64,000 nt of DNA from Prunus persica (lineage: Eukaryota; Streptophyta; Magnoliopsida; Rosales; Rosaceae): positions 7,117,377 through 7,181,376 of the forward strand of contig NC_034016.1 of the NCBI RefSeq assembly GCF_000346465.2, given 5' to 3'. This document shows, piece by piece, positions 21,967 through 32,451 of this stretch. The notes beneath the pieces were generated by a model. That model was not told the origin of the DNA. It saw only the letters and a program-made list of their open reading frames with translations, and searched no databases. Numbering within the stretch: position 1 is the first letter of the stretch; each line of letters begins with the position of its first letter. A program made the position numbers and the translations under genes.

Positions 21967-22174
21967 CTCCGACACTATAACCTATTATCTATAATAAAGT
22001 GAAAATACAGGCAATGACCATCACTATAGCAGATTATACAAAGATCTAATAGCAAGTAATACACAACAGAGATGACGGGTTTTAAACAAAAACAGACGTA
22101 TTTGGCATATATAGACGACGGATTTTCAACAGACGTCGTCTAATATAAGTAATACAAACAAAAAGCAGTGAGAA
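21967..22174 (-). other. CACTA 5' subterminal and promoter region
   Basis: This short non-coding stretch carries a few GACGACGG and GACGTCGTC motifs near 22111-22141. It ends at the candidate 5' tip (22170) plus four bases before pararetroviral sequence. It is much poorer in subterminal repeats than the 3' side. Confidence 0.6.
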
Positions 22175-22246
22175 CTCAGGGAGTCGACTTATACTGGTCT
22201 TAGAACTGCTTGACTTACAGGAATTCGACCTAAGAAAACGACTCAT
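22175..22246 (-). pseudogene. EPRV ORF1 5' stub at the array's left end
   Basis: The stub holds 24 codons from the ATG at 22246 (MSRFLRSNSCK to RLPE), identical in register to the start of the other ORF1 copies, then stops at the junction with CACTA-side DNA. The viral frame is lost at 22175. Its leader and primer site on the right are complete, so an entire promoter, primer site and leader feed into nothing. Confidence 0.93.
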
Positions 22247-22561
22247 GGCTACTCAAGTGTTTGACTCAAACGGACTGAGGAAGAAGATAAACAGGGACTT
22301 CCTAGACTCACCGTTTACTCTACAAATAACCTATTAACCTTTCTCAATTTTCTGTCTCCTGCCCAGCACAAACGCCCTACCCTCGGGACTTACAGATCTA
22401 GCAAAAAGGACTCACGGGTCAGACCTTAGAGAAAGATGAACAGACAACTTGGAGAATAAAAGAAAAGAAGAGGAAGAAGATGAAACCTTCTACTCAGATG
22501 CTTAAACCAGCCACTTGGGCGGGAATGAGTAGCAGACTTAGACAAAGACCGTAACTCTTAC

Positions 22562-22574
22562 GGCTCTGATACCA
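22562..22574 (-). promoter_or_regulatory. Primer binding site, leftmost stub
   Basis: The reverse complement TGGTATCAGAGCC matches the 3' end of plant initiator Met-tRNA, the primer for caulimovirid minus-strand synthesis. It lies 315 nt upstream of the ORF1 start. Confidence 0.9.
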
Positions 22575-23187
22575 AAACGAGGGGACACAGAGAGATAGTC
22601 GGGAAAGAAGATGAATATGATGCAGCAACTTAACTCAACATTCAGACTAATGCATATGCAGAAAATAATGCATATATGAAATTAGTCAAAATAGAATAAT
22701 TTAAAAATAGCAACTTTTATTATACTCACAAAGGTTGCAACTGCAAACTTCAACACAACTAGACTATGTACAAGCGTGATTTCTCTAAAGGTGTTTCAGA
22801 GAGAATCTTTAAAACTAAGAAAATAAAATGCAGCTGGTAAAACCAGTTCTGCCTTACAACTGAGGCCGAAGCCTGAATTTATAGACAACTTTCAACTATG
22901 GTTTACAAAAGCAACTATGGTTGGACAGCTGTAGAAGCACGGGTGTTCAACCTGATTCAACTTTTAGCAACTGTAGAGGTAACTTTTGACTTATGCAGAT
23001 GCTCGGCTACTTTCGGTGAATTGTCAAAAAGCGAACAGTGCTTTGTCTGCTACTTTTCGGTGATCTGACTAAAGTAAAAGCAGAGATGCTTTGTCTGCTG
23101 CTTTCACGTGGTTTGGCATCTTCTTTTGACAGAGTGATCTGTCGGCAACTACTTTTGAAGAGGCTTGCTTGTCGGCAACTGAGGCAA
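22575..23187 (-). promoter_or_regulatory. EPRV intergenic region: promoter and polyadenylation signal (left stub / unit A)
   Basis: On the minus strand a TATAAAT box lies at 22877-22883, so transcription should start near 22850. An AATAAA signal (TTTATT on the plus strand) at 22716-22721 lies about 130 nt further, which would give a terminally redundant transcript as in other plant pararetroviruses. The same region ends unit A's transcript and starts the next one. The TGACG motif seen upstream in other copies is altered here (TTTTGAAGAGG). Confidence 0.75.
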
Positions 23188-24483
23188 TTATGGAGAGGAT
23201 TCCCCTAGATCGTAGGCGTCATAGGGATCCTGGCTGTCATCATACCAAGGCTTTGTCTTGGCAGGACTCTGCATGGGCTGGCAACTAGACGATGAGGGAG
23301 AATCATTGTCCTCATCATCATCCATCTGAGAGGCCTGGATGATCAGCTGGCGTGCAATTTCCTGGAGCTCAGCTTTAGACTTTCCTTCAACTGATAAGGA
23401 TGATCTGACTGAGCCTGTAGGAGATACTGGGCGAGGAACTGGCTCCCGGGGGAGGTCATTGTAGACGTATTTGGCTATTCTGTCAACTTCAAACTTGTCC
23501 CACCATTTGACTGAGAATTGGCGGGCAAATACGCGGACATCCTTGGTAATGGCATAAGACCACTTGAGGATCCAAGGCACTTTGTATCTGGCAATAAACA
23601 GCAACTGTTTGGGGAAGAATAAATCGACTAGAGAGAATTTGGCTTTTTTGGCATAATGGTGAATCAACTCAAGAACTGAGGCTGGTAGAATTTCATCAAC
23701 TGGACCATATTTTTCCCACCAGTGAAGAAACCAGTAGGGGAAAGGGCTTTTGAACTTATTATCAAAATTAATAAACCAGGAATGACTAAAATCTTCAGAT
23801 TGGTGAAGAAAGATAGTATACCAGGCTTCAATATAATCCGAATAATTATATTGTAATTTTGACTTAAGCATTTTCAACTCATAGGGATGACTACTAAAAG
23901 ATTGTTGGCTGACAATTTGATGAATGTATAGAGAATGATAAAGAATGGTTTCAGGATGATCCCGATCCTTTATCGGCTTAATTTCAACTGATTGTGTCTC
24001 AAGCAATATATCTCTATAATACTTGAGGGACTTATAAGGACTCTGGGGCATATAATGAAATCCAGGAGGGAAATAGTGTTTGGCAATTTCAACTGGATTT
24101 GCATTAATATCATATACGGACTCAATGACAAATAAATGAGAATTACTTTTAGGCAAATAAGGGGATGATTTTTTATAAGCAACTGATGGCCCTGCAGGGA
24201 TTTCAACTGCAAAGGGGTCATAACTAGAAACTAGGGTAGATTGATAACTGGGGCGAATTTGGCCAACTGTTGATCCTAAAGAGGAAAATCTGTTTGCAAC
24301 TGAGATTGGGGTGGCAACTGATAATGGGGGGTGACCCGGATAAGGAACTATTTGCTTGGGCAACTCTGGCTTAGATTGACTCATGGAGGAAGGAAGGACT
24401 CTGAGCGACTGGGATGACTGGGTTGACTTGGGCGACTTGGGCTGATTGGCTACTGCTTTTTGTTTGTCTTTCTTGGGAGCCAT
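23188..24483 (-). CDS. EPRV ORF2, unit A: function unknown
   Basis: This frame has 431 codons, intact. The function of this ORF in florendoviruses is not known, and I do not assign one. It has a basic start (MAPKKDKQK), a Ser/Pro/Gln-rich region to about residue 100, a central conserved part (about 105-345) very rich in Trp, Phe and Tyr (SWFINFDNKF, PYWFLHWWEKYGP, VPWILKWSY, VKWWDKF), and an acidic Ser-rich tail (DDDEDNDS, DDSQDPYDAYDL). The ATG has an A at -3 and G at +4. It overlaps the end of ORF1 by 34 nt in a different frame. By eye the protein is identical to that of unit B, and differs from C, D, F and G at a few dozen positions. Confidence 0.85.
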   Translation of the reverse strand: MAPKKDKQKAVANQPKSPKSTQSSQSLRVLPSSMSQSKPELPKQIVPYPGHPPLSVATPISVANRFSSLGSTVGQIRPSYQSTLVSSYDPFAVEIPAGPSVAYKKSSPYLPKSNSHLFVIESVYDINANPVEIAKHYFPPGFHYMPQSPYKSLKYYRDILLETQSVEIKPIKDRDHPETILYHSLYIHQIVSQQSFSSHPYELKMLKSKLQYNYSDYIEAWYTIFLHQSEDFSHSWFINFDNKFKSPFPYWFLHWWEKYGPVDEILPASVLELIHHYAKKAKFSLVDLFFPKQLLFIARYKVPWILKWSYAITKDVRVFARQFSVKWWDKFEVDRIAKYVYNDLPREPVPRPVSPTGSVRSSLSVEGKSKAELQEIARQLIIQASQMDDDEDNDSPSSSSCQPMQSPAKTKPWYDDSQDPYDAYDLGESSP

Positions 24484-27400
24484 TGTGCATCCTGCAAGAA
24501 TTCTCGAGTGAGAAAATCAGGAACAGAGTTCTCACTGCCTTTCAAATATTCAATTTCAAAATCAAATATACTTAAAATACTTTGCCATCGTGCAAAAATC
24601 TGTTTAGATGCAATGTTTTGAACATCTTTTTCTAAAACATGTTTTGCAGACTTACAATCCACTCTGATTAGAAACTTTTGATTAAGCAAATCATCTTGAA
24701 ATTTACTAATGCATAATACAATAGCTAATATTTCTTTTTTTAATAGTACTGTAATTATGCTGCGACTGAGTCCAGGTTCCAGAATGGAATCGAACAATTT
24801 GTTCTGGAGAACTTGGACTGACTTTTTGCTTAAGAATGCCACCATAACCTATGTCAGAGGCATCTGTTTCAACTATTTTGAAAGAATCAACTGACGGAAT
24901 ACCAAGACAGGGAAGTGTCTTGACATGAGACTTAATCTGTTTAACAACTTCAGTGTGAGTAGACGACCAAGGAGGAGGATTACTCTGCAACCTATCAAAT
25001 AGGGGCTTACACTGTTTTCTCAGATTCTGATAGAAGTCAGAGATATAATTTAGAGATCCTAAAAACCTCTGGAGTTGACTCTTATCAAGAATTTGATCAG
25101 GGAACTTGTCAGCAAACTGAATGACTCGATCAATTGGGGAGATTTGCGACTGACAAATATTGAAACCAAGAAAACGAATATTGGTTTGGAATAACTTGAT
25201 CTTTTTGGCAGAAACAACTAAACCATTTCGTTTGACAACTTGAAGGAACTTATTCAAATGTTTCCAATGTTGTTCTATTGACTCAGAAAAGATTAGAACA
25301 TCATCAATATAAACAATCGAAAACTGACTGTAGGGATTGAATATATCATTCATGATATTCTGGAATTCACTAGGAGCATTTTTCAAACCAAAGGGCATTA
25401 CATTCCATTCGTAATGACCAAAGGGAGTGACAAATGCAGTCTTATACCTATCTGACTCATCTATTTGGATTTGCCAGAAACCACTTTTCATATCAAACTT
25501 AGAATAGACAACTGCTTTTTCTAATCGATTAATGAGATCTCTTTTATTAGGTATGGGATACCTAATCCATTCTAGGACCGCATTAAGGGGCTTATAGTTG
25601 ATAACTAATCTGGGAACTCCTCTTTCTAATTCAGCATTTTTCTGAACATAAAAAGCAGGACATGACCAGGGGGACTTACTTTTGCGAATTATTTTCTTTT
25701 GAAGCAACTCTTCAATTTCTTTCTTACAAAACTCCATCATTTCTTGACTCATTTGGATTGGCCTTGCTTTAGTGGGGATATTTTTCTCACTAAAGGTTTT
25801 GATATAAGGAAGACGGACAACATGCTGTTTCCTATACCAAAAGGCTGTGGGCAACTCAGAACAAATTTCTTCTTTTAATCTTTGTTCAAATTTTTGAATT
25901 TGCAACTGTAAGGACTGACTGGCAAGCTGTTGTTCAACTCTTTTAAACTTAATCTCTTCTTTAAGGAAATTCAACTGGTTAGTTTTCTGGACAACCTGAA
26001 GGGACCTAGAGACAGACTGTTTCTGTAGGGCTTTCAGATTATGCAACTCAGGTTTAGAGAGAAAATTAAACTTAACTTTCTCGCCTAACTGGGTAGAGAT
26101 AACACCGTCGTATTCTACCTGGAAGGGATAAAGTAGGCTTATGAAAGGTAATCCTAAGATAACCTCATCAGTAATATTTCTAATTAAGACAAATGAAGTT
26201 TTAAAACAAACTTTGTTTTGGCAAATATGGGCTTTAGGTAACTCATAATTCAACTGGAGAGATTTTCCTGAAGCAGTGCTTAGGGTTTCTCTAGACTTCT
26301 GGTAGTACTTAGTAGGAATTAGACCTTCCTGAATACAGTTAAGGTCGGCTCCTGAATCAAATAAGGCAACTGTGGTAAACTCAAAATCTTTGACAATTAT
26401 TGTAACTTTCGAATACCATTTTCGGAAATCGACTTGTTTGATTAAGTTGACAACTGGGGTTTCTTCGTCAGAACCAACAGGACTGTCTGACTGGCTACCA
26501 GGCACTAAAGGTATTTTGCCTTTTTGAAGACTTGTTAAGTCTTGCCTGATTGTATGGTTTTCAACCTGCAACTGGTTACTAATCTGTCTTAACTCGGCTA
26601 ATTCTTGTTTGACTATTTTGACTTCTAACTGGAGATCTTGTAAGGTAACTTCTTTCTTTTTCTGGGCAAACTTTTCTATAGTAGTGGCTAAACTAACTGG
26701 CTGCGGTTTAGGACTACTAGAGCTTTCTTGACTGATGACTTTTCGTAATTTTTTCAAATAATCGGACTTTAACTCAGGGTTTTCTACTCGGCTGATTAAA
26801 TCAATTAACAGCTCTTCTTGTTCTTCCTGTTTTGTAAGAACAAAAATAGATTTTAATCTATTACAACACTTATCGGTGCAACCAAATTGGATATCAAGGG
26901 AACTAGGCTGGGAATCTGAAGATCGTTCAGAATCATATCCAGAGCTGGCAACTAAGGTTTCGGGGCTACTAGTTTCAGAGTCTCGCAACTCTAAAACTTG
27001 AATCAACTTCTCTTTTTCAGCTTCTGAGATCTGCAACTGCTTAATTGCATCTTTAACTTTACACTCAGAGGCATAATGACCAAATTTTTGACATTTAAAA
27101 CATTTAACTTTGGACTTATCGGTTTTGGGTCGACTCTTCTGGGCTTTTCTTGGGGCTTTAGACCAATTTTTTCTCTTAAAACTTTTTCTTTTCTTATAAA
27201 ACTCATTATCACTTTTGACAGCAAAATGCTCTCTTTTGGAGGAAAACCGGCGTTTCCTAAGGTGACTTGGCTTAGACTTGTTTCTTCTAGAGGGCGGAAT
27301 ACTACTGAGACCGTATTGTTCACAGAAGTTTCCTAATTCATATTTGGCTGATTTCCTATCGGACTGTATTTGTTTTCCGATTTTGTAATCAACACACATT

Positions 27401-30019
27401 TTCATGCCAACTTGATTAATTGTGCTTACAATGTTACCATAAGTTAAACTATCCCAATCAATATGACCTAATTCATTACTGAGGGTAGTTCTGATCTTAT
27501 GGGCAAATAGGTTTGGCAGTCCATTAACAAATTTTTCTTTCCAGAATGGTTGATTACTATCGTCTCTAAGCATTACTCTAGAGATGAAGACATCTTTGTA
27601 CCATCTGAAATCGGACAACTTTGGGCATCTAAGATTACTCAACTGATCATGGATCCTAGCAGTTTGATTACTAGGGGTTCCTATGAAGTGGTCGATTATG
27701 GTGTAAAACAGAGTGTTGACACCATCTTCTATACCTTGACCTATTCGTTCGTCAAAGATAGGGTTACCATTATCATTAAGTTTTACAGCAAAGGTTATGC
27801 GACTTTTAGACTCAGGACTCAGGTGCTTATCCCACCAACTTCTGAGAGTACCGGTGAAACCAGTAACTAACAGAGGAACAATTTCAGACTGTCTGAAGCT
27901 GTGATTGGTGATATAACTATTGGCAACCATGGACATATGTTGTAGCTTATTGAGGATCTCTTGCTCAGAGAGACCATCAATATTCCATTCATACAATTTG
28001 TCGGAAGAAACAGAGAACTGGGTCTGCAGGTTTCTTTCTTCAAATTGAATGTCAGGAGGTGTTGGTCTGGGATACCAATTTTTGGTCAGACTACTGGGGC
28101 TGACAAACTTTTCTAATTTCTTAACTTTGGGTTCAACTTGGATTTCTAAAGTTTGAAAGGCTTTTTCAATTTTAGAAATATTGCTTACTTCTGAAGACTC
28201 AGACTCAGAGGTATTTTCTACTGCAAAGGCATCTAGCGTTTTAAGGCCAGATTTCTCAACTTTGGCAGGGGTCAACTGGGCTAACATGTCTTCTATTTTT
28301 TTCATTGTTGGGGTGATCTTAAGGGTCGGGCTAGACCTAAGATCCTGGAACTGGACAATTGGTTTTTTCAACTTTCTTTTTAGACTCTACGTCTGTAGAA
28401 CCTAACTTATCAATTTTAGTTTCTATTGTATCCAACTGTTTTCCTATAACAATTAGACTCTGGTTGGTATAATTATTTTGCTCAAGAATCTTTCTATTAC
28501 TGTCAGTACTTTCAAAGGTTTTGAAAGGCGTGGCAGGAATAGACGCATTCTTATGCTCAATAATTATGGTTTCGACCGGAGGATGACTGGATTCAATGAC
28601 AGACTTGTCTGACATTTTCCATTTTTCCTTAGTCAAAGTTTTTAACTCATCACTAGACATATAGCGGCTTTCAACAAAATCAAGGTAGAAAATTTCAACT
28701 TGGGCTGACCGCATGTAATCTTTCCATTCACTAAAGATTTCTAGGCGGCGTTGGGCTTCTGGATAGGCTTGGTGATAACTATCCCGTCTAGACTGGTTCT
28801 CAGGGGCTTTGAGATGACTGTTTAGACGTGACCAATCAATTCTGAATTTTCTATTAAGGGTTCTTAACTGGTTATCTACTGTGGCATAGTTTTCAACTAT
28901 AAAGTCAGACTGGGTAGGTGACTCAGGGGATTCTGACTTTTCTTCTACTGAGGCCTTGCCGTAGCAGGGCTGGGTTACCTGAGAGGATCTTCTCAGGGAC
29001 TCAAGCTTTAAATCTATCATGGTTTTTTCTAACTCTAGGTCTCGTTCTAGAGTTGAGGATGAGGCAGTAAAGGAGTGCCTAGCTGGGGCATGCCTTTGTG
29101 ACTGACCTGGGGTTGGTAACTGGTGCAGCTGTACATTAGAATTTCGAAGAGGCTGGCTATCGAACCTAATCTTAACCGTGCCATCTAAGTACTGCTGGAT
29201 ATAGTCTAAATTGTTTAGACTATGTTGAATCGGAGCTGGTTGGCTCTCGGTAACTAGGGTCCAATCTGTTGGAAGGGCAACTTCTGACCATTTAATGGTC
29301 TGGGGAACTTGAATATGGGCGTCTGAGGTGTGACTCTGGATCAGGACTGTCTGATCCTTTGGGCTTTTGTTTAAGGCCTGGAAGTTCATATTGGTTCCTG
29401 TGACCTTATAGTAAATTCTGTAAACTAATGCTAAAGGTTGGGTTCCTGGGAGGACATTATAACCTTCAGTCTTAATATTGAGAGTTAGGGTTCTCAATAT
29501 ATGTGGATCACTAAGGCTTACAGTGAAGTCTGGGTAACAATCAAAATGAACTGGACCGTTACACAAACTGGACTCAATTACTCCTAGCGTACTGTCACTG
29601 AACGCGGTGAACCGGGCATCGCGTAAACAGAGCAGAATGGAGGCTTTTAATCCTAATCTGGTTAGGGGCTTAACGGCAACTTGAACAAGACCAATATGCA
29701 GGAAATTGTTTCCATCAGTCTTGTGCTTTTTGATTGACTCAAGATTAAGCAACTGGCAAGTTTCGTGTTCTCTACTAAGAGCGTAAACTTGTTCAACTGT
29801 TTTGACATGTGTGGTGCTATTAAAACTGGAAGGCAACCAATGTTTCTTATAAATTTTTTGACTCGGGACTTTAGGGATATTCCAATCTCTAAAATCTAAT
29901 TGTTCTTTGCAACTAGAATCATATTCAAATTGTTCTTCATTAACTATCTCAGGGAGTCGACTTATACTGGTCTTAGAACTGCTTGACTTACAGGAATTCG
30001 ACCTAAGAAAACGACTCAT
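24450..30019 (-). pseudogene. EPRV ORF1 polyprotein, unit A (two frameshifts)
   Basis: This has the same domain order as the intact copy in unit C, with a full-length movement protein (30019 to about 29160). The frame breaks twice. Near 28373, a TTTCTC stretch on the plus strand became TTTTTTC, shifting the frame in the linker before the capsid. Near 24741, a run of six T became seven, shifting the frame between the first RNase H Asp and the RNase H Glu. Capsid, zinc knuckle, protease and the YIDD reverse transcriptase lie on one uninterrupted 1221-codon stretch between the breaks. The first break is shared with unit D, so it was inherited by copying; the second is private to A. Confidence 0.93.
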
Positions 30020-30334
30020 GGCTACTCAAGTGTTTGACTCAAACGGACTGAGGAAGAAGATAAACAGGGACTTCCTAGACTCACCGTTTACTCTACAAAT
30101 AACCTATTAACCTTTCTCAATTTTCTGTCTCCTGCCCAGCACAAACGCCCTACCCTCGGGACTTACAGATCTAGCAAAAAGGACTCACGGGTCAGACCTT
30201 AGAGAAAGATGAACAGACAACTTGGAGAATAAAAGAAAAGAAGAGGAAGAAGATGAAACCTTCTACTCAGATGCTTAAACCAGCCACTTGGGCGGGAATG
30301 AGTAGCAGACTTAGACAAAGACCGTAACTCTTAC

Positions 30335-30347
30335 GGCTCTGATACCA
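30335..30347 (-). promoter_or_regulatory. Primer binding site, unit A
   Basis: TGGTATCAGAGCC on the minus strand is complementary to initiator Met-tRNA and lies 315 nt upstream of unit A ORF1, with a complete leader between. Confidence 0.9.
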
Positions 30348-30960
30348 AAACGAGGGGACACAGAGAGATAGTCGAGAAAGAAGATGAATATGATGCAGCA
30401 ACTTAACTCAATATTCAGACTAATGCATATGCAGAAAATAATGCATATATGAAATTAGTCAAAATAGAATAATTTAAAAATAGCAACTTTTATTATACTC
30501 ACAAAGGTTGCAACTGCAAACTTCAACACAACTAGACTATGTACAAGCGTGATTTCTCTAAAGGTGTTTCAGAGAGAATCTTTAAAACTAAGAAAATAAA
30601 ATGCAGCTGGTAAAACCAGTTCTGCCTTACAACTGAGGCCGAAGCCTGAATTTATAGACAACTTTCAACTATGGTTTACAAAAGCAACTATGGTTGGACA
30701 GCTGTAGAAGCACGGGTGTTCAACCTGATTCAACTTTTAGCAACTGTAGAGGTAACTTTTGACTTCTGCAGATGCTCGGCTACTTTTGGTGAATTGTCAA
30801 AAAGCGAACAGTGCTTTGTCTGCTGCTTTTCGGTGATCTGACTAAAGTAAAAGCAGAGATGCTTTGTCTGCTGCTTTCACGTGGTTTGGCATCTTCTTTT
30901 GACAGAGTGATCTGTCGGCAACTACTTTTGACGAGGCTTGCTTGTCGGCAACTGAGGCAA
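30348..30960 (-). promoter_or_regulatory. EPRV intergenic region between units A and B
   Basis: A TATAAAT box is at 30650-30656 and an AATAAA signal at 30489-30494, both on the minus strand. Upstream of the TATA box are several TTTTGAC motifs and a TTGACG at 30928-30933 containing TGACG, the core of as-1-type elements. Their function here is inference. The region is complete and should drive unit A. Confidence 0.75.
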
Positions 30961-32256
30961 TTATGGAGAGGATTCCCCTAGATCGTAGGCGTCATAGGGA
31001 TCCTGGCTGTCATCATACCAAGGCTTTGTCTTGGCAGGACTCTGCATGGGCTGGCAACTAGACGATGAGGGAGAATCATTGTCCTCATCATCATCCATCT
31101 GAGAGGCCTGGATGATCAGCTGGCGTGCAATTTCCTGGAGCTCAGCTTTAGACTTTCCTTCAACTGATAAGGATGATCTGACTGAGCCTGTAGGAGATAC
31201 TGGGCGAGGAACTGGCTCCCGGGGGAGGTCATTGTAGACGTATTTGGCTATTCTGTCAACTTCAAACTTGTCCCACCATTTGACTGAGAATTGGCGGGCA
31301 AATACGCGGACATCCTTGGTAATGGCATAAGACCACTTGAGGATCCAAGGCACTTTGTATCTGGCAATAAACAGCAACTGTTTGGGGAAGAATAAATCGA
31401 CTAGAGAGAATTTGGCTTTTTTGGCATAATGGTGAATCAACTCAAGAACTGAGGCTGGTAGAATTTCATCAACTGGACCATATTTTTCCCACCAGTGAAG
31501 AAACCAGTAGGGGAAAGGGCTTTTGAACTTATTATCAAAATTAATAAACCAGGAATGACTAAAATCTTCAGATTGGTGAAGAAAGATAGTATACCAGGCT
31601 TCAATATAATCCGAATAATTATATTGTAATTTTGACTTAAGCATTTTCAACTCATAGGGATGACTACTAAAAGATTGTTGGCTGACAATTTGATGAATGT
31701 ATAGAGAATGATAAAGAATGGTTTCAGGATGATCCCGATCCTTTATCGGCTTAATTTCAACTGATTGTGTCTCAAGCAATATATCTCTATAATACTTGAG
31801 GGACTTATAAGGACTCTGGGGCATATAATGAAATCCAGGAGGGAAATAGTGTTTGGCAATTTCAACTGGATTTGCATTAATATCATATACGGACTCAATG
31901 ACAAATAAATGAGAATTACTTTTAGGCAAATAAGGGGATGATTTTTTATAAGCAACTGATGGCCCTGCAGGGATTTCAACTGCAAAGGGGTCATAACTAG
32001 AAACTAGGGTAGATTGATAACTGGGGCGAATTTGGCCAACTGTTGATCCTAAAGAGGAAAATCTGTTTGCAACTGAGATTGGGGTGGCAACTGATAATGG
32101 GGGGTGACCCGGATAAGGAACTATTTGCTTGGGCAACTCTGGCTTAGATTGACTCATGGAGGAAGGAAGGACTCTGAGCGACTGGGATGACTGGGTTGAC
32201 TTGGGCGACTTGGGCTGATTGGCTACTGCTTTTTGTTTGTCTTTCTTGGGAGCCAT
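30961..32256 (-). CDS. EPRV ORF2, unit B: function unknown
   Basis: This is an intact 431-codon frame. By eye its protein is identical to that of unit A, including the tail DDDEDNDSPSSSSCQP, which differs from the DDNEDNDSPPSSSCQP form in C, D, F and G. The upstream ORF1 tail (32223-32308) survives only as a short piece because of the rearranged joint at 32309, so any expression coupled to ORF1 translation would be lost. Confidence 0.85.
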   Translation of the reverse strand: MAPKKDKQKAVANQPKSPKSTQSSQSLRVLPSSMSQSKPELPKQIVPYPGHPPLSVATPISVANRFSSLGSTVGQIRPSYQSTLVSSYDPFAVEIPAGPSVAYKKSSPYLPKSNSHLFVIESVYDINANPVEIAKHYFPPGFHYMPQSPYKSLKYYRDILLETQSVEIKPIKDRDHPETILYHSLYIHQIVSQQSFSSHPYELKMLKSKLQYNYSDYIEAWYTIFLHQSEDFSHSWFINFDNKFKSPFPYWFLHWWEKYGPVDEILPASVLELIHHYAKKAKFSLVDLFFPKQLLFIARYKVPWILKWSYAITKDVRVFARQFSVKWWDKFEVDRIAKYVYNDLPREPVPRPVSPTGSVRSSLSVEGKSKAELQEIARQLIIQASQMDDDEDNDSPSSSSCQPMQSPAKTKPWYDDSQDPYDAYDLGESSP

Positions 32257-32308
32257 TGTGCATCCTGCAAGAATTCTCGAGTGAGAAAATCAGGAACAGA
32301 GTTCTCAC

Positions 32309-32451
32309 TCCCTGAGATAGGGTTACCATATTCAGACTAATGCATATGCAGAAAATAATGCATATATGAAATTAGTCAAAATAGAATAATTTAAAAATAG
32401 CAACTTTTATTATACTCACAAAGGTTGCAACTGCAAACTTCAACACAATTA
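32309..32451 (-). other. Rearranged joint in unit B: filler plus displaced intergenic fragment
   Basis: After the ORF1 tail ending at 32308 there is an ~18-nt filler, then about 120 nt of intergenic region (about 32327-32448, including an AATAAA signal at 32406-32411), then ORF1 resumes inside the RNase H region at about 32449. Within the filler, AGATAGGGTTACCAT is identical to a stretch of ORF1 (27756-27770 in unit A), so it looks copied from elsewhere in the virus. The same filler joint is found at 37843-37860. Confidence 0.9.

Larger units (their letters stand above)
17005..22170 (-). mobile_element. CACTA (En/Spm) transposon, better preserved copy
   Basis: The 3' end at 17005 reads CACAACTACAAAAAAGC, a one-base variant of a CACTACTA-type tip, followed by GACGACGG. 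The candidate 5' end at 22170 reads, in reverse complement, CACTGCTTTTTGTTTG, with AGACGACGTC about 28 nt inside, mirroring the other tip. Between lie a full TNP2-type transposase frame, a small exon, a DUF4216 frame and subterminal repeat arrays. No matching 3-bp target duplication is seen (TCA on the left, AGA on the right), and pararetroviral sequence begins four bases beyond the 5' tip. The 5' tip is therefore less certain than the 3' tip. Confidence 0.8.

Noticed and set aside
22175..22182. Target-site duplication for the array at its left edge
   Set aside because: The right edge of the array is outside the window, so no comparison is possible. Pararetroviruses lack integrase and are not expected to leave a regular duplication.
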